A DNA stretch of 64,000 nt, from the NCBI GenBank assembly GCA_043804925.1, contig JAZDIP010000069.1, positions 310,001 to 374,000 on the forward strand, given 5' to 3'. Origin of the DNA: ChocPot-Mid sp043804925 (GTDB lineage Bacteria > Bacteroidota > Ignavibacteria > Kapaibacteriales > UBA2268). The notes beneath the pieces were generated by a model, which saw only the letters and a program-made list of their open reading frames with translations, was not told where the DNA came from and made no database searches. The position numbers and the translations under genes are program-made. This document shows, in pieces, positions 57,283 to 64,000 of this stretch (its first letter is position 1; every line of letters starts with the position of its first letter).

Positions 57283-58542
57283 TTAATCGCTTTCCAATTT
57301 TCTTTTAATTACTACCAAAGTCTGGTCGTCGCTGAAGTCCGACTCTTTTGTAAACTTCTGAACATTTTCAATTATAGCATAAGCAATTTCTTCGGGCATT
57401 AAAGCATGATTTTTCTTAATAATATAAAATAGTCTATCCTCACCGTAAAGATTGCCATCCTTGTCACGAGCTTCAGTTATCCCATCTGTATAAAGAACAA
57501 GAATATCTCCGCGATGCATCCGTAAATTTTCTACCCCAAACTTTTGATGCTCCAGCAAACCTAAAAAACCACCGGTCGAATCCAGCTTTTGCCAAGTGTC
57601 TGTTGTTGGTCTGTAGTGAATGGGAGGACAATGACCTGCATTGGCATAAAGAACCAACCTGTTGGAAGAAAGAGTCAATTCACAATAGAATAAAGTAACG
57701 AATCTTTCATAAGGGAAAGTCTCCCAGATAAGATTATTCAACTTAGAGATGAATTTCGATATACTTGAAGTAAATGTACTGCCCATCCTTATTGCACCTG
57801 AAAGAAACAGAGCTTGAGTTGCCGCAGGAAGTCCGCTTGCAGCAGCATCGCTGACAACAATACTTAAACGTTCTTCTTCATCAATTGAATGTAGAATATA
57901 GTCAAAATAATCACCGCCTATATAATGCGCAGCTAAGCACAATCCATAAATATCATAATCGTGAAATTGAAGTTTGTGGTCTGGTTGCAAACTAATCTGA
58001 ATTTCCGATGCTTTCATTATGTCTTTTTCGATTTTTTTCTGTTGTTGTTGTGAAGTCAAGCTCTTTAGTGCTATGTTAGCAACACTATTAATGATATTCA
58101 ATGTTTCGTAGAAGGATTGCAGTATTTCAGGGGCATTGAACCCCAAAGCATACTTATAATATTTGCCTGTTTTCAGTCTAATAACATCTCCAACTCCTGT
58201 TACCGAATAAATTTCGATACCTTTTTCCCTCAAAGTTGGGTCTGTTTCGTAATTTAATACTGTTCGTTCTTTAATAAGTCTTGGTAAAATCGGATGCTCA
58301 ACAATCTTTATTGAATACCCCTTAGGTATTTTTTTTAAATTGCCAATTTGATAAACTAATTTATAAGACGATGTTTCGGGCTCCAGTTCCCAGATTCTGC
58401 CACCGGTAATCTCGAATTCGGCCATATTAACAATATCTTTAACGAGATATTTCAACAATGTAAATTCCTTTTTAAAATTTCTCGATGTAAGCTTTTCTAC
58501 AAGCTTAAAAGTATTTCTTTGATGGTCGTAATGTGATGACAT
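57283..58542 (-). CDS. SpoIIE-type PP2C serine phosphatase with N-terminal sensor region
   Basis: The C-terminal ~220 residues form a SpoIIE/RsbU-type PP2C domain: GGDYFDYI, VVSDAAASGLPAAT, NAGHCPPIHYR, LVLYTDGITEARDKDGNLYG and DDQTLVVIKRK hold the metal-binding acidic residues. The N-terminal ~190 residues look like a GAF-type sensor (ELEPETSSYKLVYQIG ... YALGFNAPE). Such proteins dephosphorylate anti-sigma-antagonists or similar partners in response to signals. No partner-switching gene lies nearby. Soluble; no membrane segment seen. Confidence 0.88.
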   Translation of the reverse strand: MSSHYDHQRNTFKLVEKLTSRNFKKEFTLLKYLVKDIVNMAEFEITGGRIWELEPETSSYKLVYQIGNLKKIPKGYSIKIVEHPILPRLIKERTVLNYETDPTLREKGIEIYSVTGVGDVIRLKTGKYYKYALGFNAPEILQSFYETLNIINSVANIALKSLTSQQQQKKIEKDIMKASEIQISLQPDHKLQFHDYDIYGLCLAAHYIGGDYFDYILHSIDEEERLSIVVSDAAASGLPAATQALFLSGAIRMGSTFTSSISKFISKLNNLIWETFPYERFVTLFYCELTLSSNRLVLYANAGHCPPIHYRPTTDTWQKLDSTGGFLGLLEHQKFGVENLRMHRGDILVLYTDGITEARDKDGNLYGEDRLFYIIKKNHALMPEEIAYAIIENVQKFTKESDFSDDQTLVVIKRKLESD

Positions 58543-58609
58543 ATTTTCTGAAAAAATAAATTATATAATTATTAATTTCTTTCTAAACTTTTCTTAGGAT
58601 GTTTCGCAC

Positions 58610-59503
58610 TTAGATTTTAATACCTGCTTTTTTCAATGCATTAGTAATTTTCGATTTATTTTGAGATTGCAAAGGTACAAGAGGTAATCTGTAAAGTTCC
58701 TTAATAAATCCCATCTGCGACAATACATATTTTACGGGAATTGGACTTGATTCTATAAAATTGATATTCATCAAATCAAAAAGCCCGAAATGAATCTTTT
58801 TTGCCTGTTCGTATTTTCCATCGAGTGCAAAATGTATCATTCTGCCAAACTCGACAGGGGCATAATTTGAAAGCACAGAAACACAACCCTTTGCACCAAT
58901 TGAGATAGCAGGTAACGTCAAAGCATCATCTCCACTTAGCAGGTTAAATCCCCTTGGAGCATTTTTAATGATTTCCATCATCTGCCCCAAATTACCGGAT
59001 GCTTCTTTGGTTCCTATCACATTTTTGCATTCTTCAGCGATTTTTAATTGTGTCTCAGGTAAAATATTTACAGAAGTTCTTCCGGGTACGTTATATATAA
59101 TCTGCGGAATATCAACATTATTTGCAATTGTCTTATAGTGCTCAAATAAGCCGCTTTGTGTTGGTTTGTTATAATAAGGAGCAACAATAAGCACTGCATC
59201 GACACCCAGTTCCTTAGCTCTTGAAGTCAATTCAATTGTGTCTTTTGTATTGTTTGAACCTGTCCCGGCAATCACAGGTATCTTGCCGTTAGCAAAATCA
59301 ATTGTCTTTCCCATTAATTCAAATTTTTCTTCTTTGGATAATGCAGGACTTTCACCGGTTGTACCTGCTACCAGTATGGCATCAATTCTCGATTTTATCT
59401 GAAAGTCAATCAGCTTTTTTAAAGCGTCAAAATCTATCTCGAGATTTTTTTTAAATGGTGTTACAAGTGCTGTAATCGTACCTTTACAGATATTTGCTTT
59501 CAT
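58610..59503 (-). CDS. dapA: 4-hydroxy-tetrahydrodipicolinate synthase
   Basis: Condenses pyruvate and aspartate semialdehyde in lysine/diaminopimelate synthesis. It has 297 residues, a TIM barrel with the GTTGESPALS motif (48-57), tyrosine Y137 in IIYNVPGRT and Schiff-base K166 in GTKEASGN. Length is standard. It stands alone in the window, between ssrA and the phosphatase gene. Confidence 0.96.
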   Translation of the reverse strand: MKANICKGTITALVTPFKKNLEIDFDALKKLIDFQIKSRIDAILVAGTTGESPALSKEEKFELMGKTIDFANGKIPVIAGTGSNNTKDTIELTSRAKELGVDAVLIVAPYYNKPTQSGLFEHYKTIANNVDIPQIIYNVPGRTSVNILPETQLKIAEECKNVIGTKEASGNLGQMMEIIKNAPRGFNLLSGDDALTLPAISIGAKGCVSVLSNYAPVEFGRMIHFALDGKYEQAKKIHFGLFDLMNINFIESSPIPVKYVLSQMGFIKELYRLPLVPLQSQNKSKITNALKKAGIKI

Positions 59504-59664
59504 AATCTCCCATTAATTAATTTTTTAAAAACAATTTACAAATACAATTTAATCACTATTTTTCAAAATAAAAAATTCTTGTACTCTAAAATTAAAAAGC
59601 TATTTGAAGTTATTTTAAGATATGAACTAACAGGAATTATTAAGAAAAAGCAAACATGTCGCAT

Positions 59665-59748
59665 ATTTCTATATTCTATATTCTTTTTTCTATGTTCTTT
59701 TTTCTATGTTCTATTTTCTATTTTCTATTTTCTATTTTCTATTTTCTA
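59665..59748. repeat. 7-bp tandem simple repeat (CTATTTT type)
   Basis: Degenerate repeats of TTTTCTA (minus strand TAGAAAA) become perfect near 59709-59748. They lie directly downstream of the tmRNA 3' end. Purine/pyrimidine asymmetry is strong (pyrimidine-rich on the plus strand). Confidence 0.85.
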
Positions 59749-59754
59749 AGACCG

Positions 59755-60112
59755 TGGAGATGGCGGGAGTTGAACCCGCGTCCGGAGAGCTTCTTCCGAA
59801 GCCACTACATGTTTAGTTCATCTATATTTTTCACAATTGGGCTCACCGCTGAACAGGTCCCCAAAAGCAATCAACAGTGTTATTTCGCCTCTTCCCCTGT
59901 CGAACAAAAATCAGCTATCCTGCTTTGGGCGACACTTTTAAGAAACCTAGCAGGAAAGTTCCCTTAAAAATGTGACTGCTATTTATTAAGCAGCCAATGC
60001 GTAATTATCGTTGGCATTTCTACCTTTACCGGTTGAATTAACGAGCACAGACCGGTGGAGCTCGACATGCAGCTTGCAGAATCCATCACCCCGTCGAAGC
60101 CATTTCATCCCC
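59755..60112 (-). ncRNA. ssrA: tmRNA (transfer-messenger RNA)
   Basis: Rescues stalled ribosomes by tagging incomplete peptides. On the minus strand the 5' end reads GGGGATGAAATGGCTTCGAC and pairs with the 3' end CATCTCCA (7 bp, one G-U). The T-arm GCGGGTTCAACTCCCGC lies next to it. The tag frame starts at Ala GCC (60015) and reads ANDNYALAA, followed by TAA TAA (59983-59988). This is nine residues, one shorter than E. coli's encoded tag and ending in the ALAA degradation signal. CCA is not encoded after the discriminator A (next bases CGG), so it must be added by tRNA nucleotidyltransferase. Length 358 bases is normal. One-piece (not permuted). Confidence 0.95.
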
Positions 60113-60182
60113 AAAGAACCATATTATAAAGCGTTTACTTTAAGATTTTATTGTAATATAACTTTTTTAGAAACTAATAATA

Positions 60183-61874
60183 TTAAAAATCTCTTTTATT
60201 TGTAACGAATTTGAATTTTGGATTTTGCAGTATCCGGTTGTTACTGTTCAATTTATAAATACTATAGATTTTTAAGCCATTAATATATTTTGAATATAAA
60301 AGTTGAGCATCACTCATATTGTAATATTTCATCATATTTTTTGTATTATATAACAGCAATACTTCATTAGTAAGTAAATATTTTGATTTGTTAAAATCAT
60401 TTTCGAATATTAATTTTTGCTTTTGTTGTTCATCGAAAATTCTGGATGAACCCTTAACCGGATTAAAGGGCTCATTGTATATTATTATTGGAGTTTTTGC
60501 ATTTTTCATAAGCCAGTCCAATCCATCCCTTAGGGATAAGCCCCAATAATCCTTTTCAAAATTATTCTCAATATTTTTATTAACAACTCTATTGAAGTAA
60601 ATCATTTGATGAGGATGCATCGAAAAAATATCTTTAGTGACGATTAAAAAGACAAAAAGGATTGAAGCAACATATATTTTTTTTAGGATTTTTTTCTTGC
60701 TTAAAACTTGAAATAAACAAAAACAAAAATCAAATCCGGACAATAATAAAAAAGGATAAATAAAATAGATTTGCCTCCAACCATTATACAATGTTGAATG
60801 TAAAACAATTATAGCAACTAATGACCCAATACTTATTGTAAAAAATAATAATTTTGAAGCGTAATTTGAATCATGACCAATTGTAAATATTTTACTTTTT
60901 GAATTATATAAAAATTTGATTACACCGGCAATAACCAGACATGAATATATGATTGGTGTTGTTATCAAAATCCAAACTATTGGATAATGCCAGGGAAGAT
61001 TACCGGCGTTTATAATTTCTCCCATATATAGTAAGTTGGGGTGATGCCCGAATTTACTCATTACCATCCATGATTCAAAAAATCTTCCAAATGGATTTGC
61101 CCAAAGATAGGGCCAAAATAAATATATAGAAACTAAAGTAACTAATAAAAAAGTTGATAATCTTATTAGCTCTGGCTTTAATGGAATATTTTTTCTTTGG
61201 ATAATTAAATTGAATATAAATATAAAAATAACAGACACAGGAATGATAGTTGCAACAATTCTGATATCAATTGCCAATGCGCAGGTAAATCCTGCTGCAA
61301 ATGCCCAAATCAGTTTTTTATTTTCAAAAAACTTTATAGAATAATAAACAGCAATCACAAAAAAACTAAGTAAAATTAAATCCTTTGAATTATAAAACGC
61401 CTCAGCAAATATTCTTGGAGATAAAATCAATGCGGTAACTCCAAACAATGAAGCTATCCGATTTTTATATAACATGAAGATTATTAGATAAAAATAGATT
61501 GCCGATACCCAAAATATTAGAAAAGTCATAAAGTGTCGGGTTAATAATACTTTTCTTGGATTATTGAATGTCTGGAGAATAAATGTTGGTGTTAAAAGAA
61601 TAAGCTCATTGATGACTCCATAGTTTTTGTCATCGGATTTTTCCAAAGATAGAATTTTTTCAGCTTTATTAGTTTGTTGAATTATATTGGAGACTTTCTC
61701 ACGTGAAAATATTTTATAACCGGTTAGTTCATTAATATAAAAAACATTAATTAATGCTGCCTTATTTTGAATTCCTTCATCCCATGGAACTCCGTAATCA
61801 TCATATATATTTATCCCAATTACTAAGAAAATAATAAAATAAATAATTACAGCTATTTGACTTGACTTATTCAT
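60183..61874 (-). CDS. GT39/ArnT-like polytopic membrane glycosyltransferase
   Basis: The 563-residue protein has about 10-12 hydrophobic segments starting with residues 7-22. The first periplasmic loop carries YDDYGVPWDEGIQ, resembling the D/E motif of PMT/ArnT/PglB-type GT-C enzymes. These move sugars from lipid carriers to lipids or proteins at the periplasmic side. The soluble C-terminal part is ~150 residues. Donor and acceptor cannot be inferred. The gene lies directly upstream of ssrA on the same strand, next to the GlmU-like gene. Confidence 0.75.
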   Translation of the reverse strand: MNKSSQIAVIIYFIIFLVIGINIYDDYGVPWDEGIQNKAALINVFYINELTGYKIFSREKVSNIIQQTNKAEKILSLEKSDDKNYGVINELILLTPTFILQTFNNPRKVLLTRHFMTFLIFWVSAIYFYLIIFMLYKNRIASLFGVTALILSPRIFAEAFYNSKDLILLSFFVIAVYYSIKFFENKKLIWAFAAGFTCALAIDIRIVATIIPVSVIFIFIFNLIIQRKNIPLKPELIRLSTFLLVTLVSIYLFWPYLWANPFGRFFESWMVMSKFGHHPNLLYMGEIINAGNLPWHYPIVWILITTPIIYSCLVIAGVIKFLYNSKSKIFTIGHDSNYASKLLFFTISIGSLVAIIVLHSTLYNGWRQIYFIYPFLLLSGFDFCFCLFQVLSKKKILKKIYVASILFVFLIVTKDIFSMHPHQMIYFNRVVNKNIENNFEKDYWGLSLRDGLDWLMKNAKTPIIIYNEPFNPVKGSSRIFDEQQKQKLIFENDFNKSKYLLTNEVLLLYNTKNMMKYYNMSDAQLLYSKYINGLKIYSIYKLNSNNRILQNPKFKFVTNKRDF

Positions 61875-61965
61875 TTCAGGAATTTTAACTTATTTAATAT
61901 TATTTTAAAAATTTTTGACAAGGTTAAATATGAGAAGATTGTTTTTAAACACCATAAAACAATTA

Positions 61966-63237
61966 TCATTTGTTTATTTTTCTATATTCGTCCATCATCA
62001 ACTCAATTTCTTCAGGAAGCAATTTCTTCTCTCTTCTTGCCAGAACCTTTTCTGCTACTTCCAGTGCTTTTTCTAATTTATATGTCGAACATCCTTTGGT
62101 TCCACGCCAGGCAAAAGATGAAATACTGTTGGGTAAAAATCCATCAGCAACAATTATCCCACTAATGCCGGCAACAGTTCCTGTAGTTAAAGATGTATTA
62201 ATGGCAGTTTTTGTATGGTCACCACAAAGAAAACCAAGAAACATACTGTGTGAATCAATTTCGTAATCCCTTAGCCGGACTTTAATATTGGTATAAGTGT
62301 TCTTCAAATCGGATGTATTTGTATCAGCTCCAATATTCACCCATTCGCCAAGATATGAATGTCCTAAAAAGCCGTCATGCTGTTTGTTGGTATAACCATG
62401 AATTACGGAATTTTCAACTTCTCCCCCAACTTTGCAGCACTCCCCTATTGATGTTTTCCCATATATTTTTGCAGATATTTTTATTGTCGAATTATTCCCA
62501 ATAAAGCATGGTCCACATATAACTGCATTAGACATAATATTAACATTATCGCCAAGTATTATTTTCCCTTCACTTGCATCGAGAACAACACCCGGAGCTA
62601 TTCTGCAATTTTTACCAATTTTTATATTATTTGAATTGACAACATGAACTCCATTTTTTCTAAGGAAATCAAAATCTGCGTGATTTGAAAAATATTGAAA
62701 ATCGTCATCAATACCATATTCAATCAAATCAAAAACATCCCATAAATAGTTAATCACTTTAGGTATTGGAACCTCAATAGGATTCAAACCGCCTGCAAAA
62801 TCAGAAAGAAATTTAGGAAATAAATCTTTGTCCTTATCATCAGGATTAATTCTTTCGGATGCCGGAACATAAGCTGCAACAGGTACCTGATTAAAATGAA
62901 AAACAACTGATTTGTCTTCCCCGGTTTCCTCTTTAAATTTATCGTATGCTTTTTCAAGGTTAATAAAAAAAGAAGTTTCGGGTAAAATTGCTGAATGTAA
63001 GATTAAAATGTCATCCCTTTTCATTGTCTGGGAATCATGTTTAAATCTTTGTAGAAAGGAATTTAAATGTTTTTCACGACCATTGAAAATTAAATTTGCC
63101 TTAGAATAATAATTTTTTATTTTCTCAAAAATTTTAAAAGCACCGCAGCGTACTTCCCACGCTGTATGCATAATCGAAAAAGGATATAAGCTATCAGCTT
63201 TTTCTGTTTCAAATATTAATATTGAATCTACTTTCAT
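61966..63237 (-). CDS. GlmU-like nucleotidyltransferase/hexapeptide-repeat protein
   Basis: I prefer the ATG at 63237 (MKVDSILIF); an ATG at 63243 six bases upstream lies inside a dispersed repeat. Residues 1-~200 look like a divergent nucleotidyltransferase domain (ILIFETEKADSLYPFSIM; no GxGTRM signature). Residues ~205-380 are a left-handed beta-helix of hexapeptide repeats (NIKIGKNCRIAPGVVLDAS, IILGDNVNIMSNAVICGP). It resembles the Bacteroidota 'GlmU family' of putative sugar-nucleotide enzymes that differ from true GlmU. The absent GxGTRM motif makes nucleotidyltransferase activity uncertain. It is upstream of the GT39-like gene. Confidence 0.8.
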   Translation of the reverse strand: MKVDSILIFETEKADSLYPFSIMHTAWEVRCGAFKIFEKIKNYYSKANLIFNGREKHLNSFLQRFKHDSQTMKRDDILILHSAILPETSFFINLEKAYDKFKEETGEDKSVVFHFNQVPVAAYVPASERINPDDKDKDLFPKFLSDFAGGLNPIEVPIPKVINYLWDVFDLIEYGIDDDFQYFSNHADFDFLRKNGVHVVNSNNIKIGKNCRIAPGVVLDASEGKIILGDNVNIMSNAVICGPCFIGNNSTIKISAKIYGKTSIGECCKVGGEVENSVIHGYTNKQHDGFLGHSYLGEWVNIGADTNTSDLKNTYTNIKVRLRDYEIDSHSMFLGFLCGDHTKTAINTSLTTGTVAGISGIIVADGFLPNSISSFAWRGTKGCSTYKLEKALEVAEKVLARREKKLLPEEIELMMDEYRKINK

Positions 63238-63238
63238 T

Positions 63239-63262
63239 GTCATCCTGAGCTTGTCGAAGGAT
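63239..63262. repeat. Dispersed 24-bp repeat, copy 3 (opposite orientation)
   Basis: GTCATCCTGAGCTTGTCGAA then GGAT is the exact reverse complement of 9609-9632. It sits between the FKBP gene and the GlmU-like gene and includes the more upstream ATG of the latter. Confidence 0.8.
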
Positions 63263-63266
63263 ATAT

Positions 63267-63707
63267 CTATCTAATTTCTAATAATTCAACTTCAAATATT
63301 AAAGTCGAATTTGCAGGAATACTGCTGACATTTCTTGAACCATAACCAAGTTCAGGAGGAATAATCAGTTTTCTTTTACCGCCTATTTTCATACCTAATA
63401 AACCTTCGTCCCAGCCCTTGATGACTTTTCCTGCTCCGAGCATAAATGAAAAAGGTTGATTGCGTTTTCTTGAACTGTCAAATTCATCTCCATTTTCCAG
63501 GGTACCTACATAATGAACTATTACGGTTTGTCCATTAAGCGGAGTAGCTCCTGTACCTTCAACCAAATCAACATATTTTAATCCGGAAGGAGTTGTTATT
63601 ATCTGAAGTCCTTTTTGGTTATCTTTAGATTTATCGGTTCCTGCACAAGAAATAAGTACAGCAACGATGATTATAAAAAGATAATTTTTGTAATTTATCA
63701 TTATCAT
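63267..63707 (-). CDS. FKBP-type peptidyl-prolyl isomerase lipoprotein
   Basis: The 146-residue product has a lipoprotein signal (LFIIIVAVLISC) and a C-terminal FKBP domain: GLKYVDLVEGTGATPLNGQ, VIVHYVGTLENGDEFDSS, FMLGAGKVIKGWDEGLLGM and GYGSRNVSSIPANSTLIFEVELLEI. Residues of the proline pocket (Y, F, D, W) are present. Catalyses cis-trans proline isomerisation and helps fold envelope proteins. Met3 is an alternative start. It overlaps pyrG by 4 bases. Confidence 0.92.
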   Translation of the reverse strand: MIMINYKNYLFIIIVAVLISCAGTDKSKDNQKGLQIITTPSGLKYVDLVEGTGATPLNGQTVIVHYVGTLENGDEFDSSRKRNQPFSFMLGAGKVIKGWDEGLLGMKIGGKRKLIIPPELGYGSRNVSSIPANSTLIFEVELLEIR

Positions 63708-64000
63708 ACCTCATATGTTTTAATAAACTGAAGTTTGTCTTTTTTCTTTCTACATTTTACAGCCGCTTTAATGAAGCTGATAAATAATGGATGACCCGTT
63801 ATAGCACGAGATTTCAATTCAGGATGAAACTGAGTACCAATAAACCAGGGATGTTCAATTAATTCGCCGATTTCCACTAAAGTTCCATCAGGCGATAATC
63901 CACTCAATAAAAGACCGTTTTGCTCGAATAATTCACGATACTGATTGTTTAGTTCATATCTGTGACGATGTCTTTCAGAAATATCAATTTGTTTATAAGC
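63704..64000 (-). CDS. pyrG: CTP synthase, C-terminal part (partial)
   Basis: The minus-strand frame is open to the right edge, so this is the 3' end of a longer gene. The 98 visible residues match the glutaminase domain of CTP synthase: ERHRHRYELNNQYRELF, LSGLSPDGTLVEIGELIEHPWFIGTQFHPEL and GHPLFISFI. The terminal catalytic His-Glu of the class I amidotransferase triad are present in FHPE. The enzyme converts UTP to CTP using glutamine. A lysine-rich tail (KCRKKKDK) follows the domain. Its stop overlaps the FKBP start by 4 bases. Confidence 0.93.
   Translation of the reverse strand, partial: AYKQIDISERHRHRYELNNQYRELFEQNGLLLSGLSPDGTLVEIGELIEHPWFIGTQFHPELKSRAITGHPLFISFIKAAVKCRKKKDKLQFIKTYEV

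Noticed and set aside
59665..59748. CRISPR array
   Set aside because: The units are 7 bases with no spacers; it is a simple tandem repeat.
59757..59800. A separate tRNA gene suggested by the T-arm GGGTTCAACTCCC
   Set aside because: It is the tRNA-like 3' domain of tmRNA; no anticodon arm exists and the 5' partner lies 350 bases away.
59656..59967. Protein-coding frame across the tmRNA region
   Set aside because: The frame is made of the 7-bp repeat and the antisense of ssrA; the RNA structure explains the sequence.

Overview
The window is AT-rich DNA from a Gram-negative member of the Bacteroidota/Ignavibacteriota (FCB) group. The evidence is a SusC/SusD pair, six proteins with type IX secretion (T9SS) C-terminal sorting domains, an LPS Kdo transferase, lipoprotein signal peptides and a lack of Shine-Dalgarno-like start contexts. 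A Kapabacteria- or Ignavibacteria-like lineage seems likely, but that is inference; no rRNA is present to settle it. I see no phage, integrase, insertion sequence, CRISPR array or tRNA gene. The only structural RNA recognised is a tmRNA.

Layout. 1-5.8 kb: the 3' part of a TPR protein, a 0.5-kb gap with an inverted-repeat element, a lipoprotein built of nine ~91-residue cysteine-bearing repeats, an orphan OmpR-type response regulator and a MazG-like protein. 5.9-11.7 kb: Kdo transferase, a GH51-type T9SS glycosidase, a solute-binding-like protein without an export signal, and a putative outer-membrane protein. 11.8-14.0 kb: a TIR-like domain fused to a PLP-dependent threonine-synthase-type enzyme, the most unusual gene here. 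14.0-23.5 kb: a same-strand run of a lipoprotein, a giant BNR-repeat T9SS protein, a propeller/PKD T9SS protein and a GH31 T9SS glucosidase. 23.5-29.0 kb (minus): gmk, an ectonucleotide phosphodiesterase-like protein, a TPR protein and thrS. 29.3-33.4 kb: a Spy-like lipoprotein, an M43 metalloprotease and an unknown T9SS protein, with the remnant of a duplicated T9SS tail between them.

33.5-43.4 kb (minus): ileS, a lysine-rich DksA/TraR protein, lspA, a TPR-CHAT protease-like protein, an rluD-family gene and a nitroreductase. The CHAT gene sits between lspA and the rluD-type gene. 43.6-52.1 kb: an M16 peptidase, an NTF2-like lipoprotein, a gluzincin lipoprotein, tatC and der. 52.2-59.5 kb (minus): susD, susC, a SpoIIE-type phosphatase and dapA. 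59.7-64.0 kb (minus): ssrA (tmRNA), a GT39-like membrane protein, a GlmU-like nucleotidyltransferase/hexapeptide protein, an FKBP lipoprotein and the 3' end of pyrG.

Most of the window is core metabolism and translation plus envelope and secretion functions. The T9SS cargo implies degradation or binding of external polymers, with SusCD as an import route; the cargo and SusCD genes are not adjacent, so the link is only suggestive. Several kinds of small intergenic repeat recur: inverted hairpin elements, a dispersed 24-bp sequence, and short-period simple repeats. The best candidate for a novel system is the TIR-PLP fusion at 11840-13990, followed by the secreted TPR-CHAT protein.
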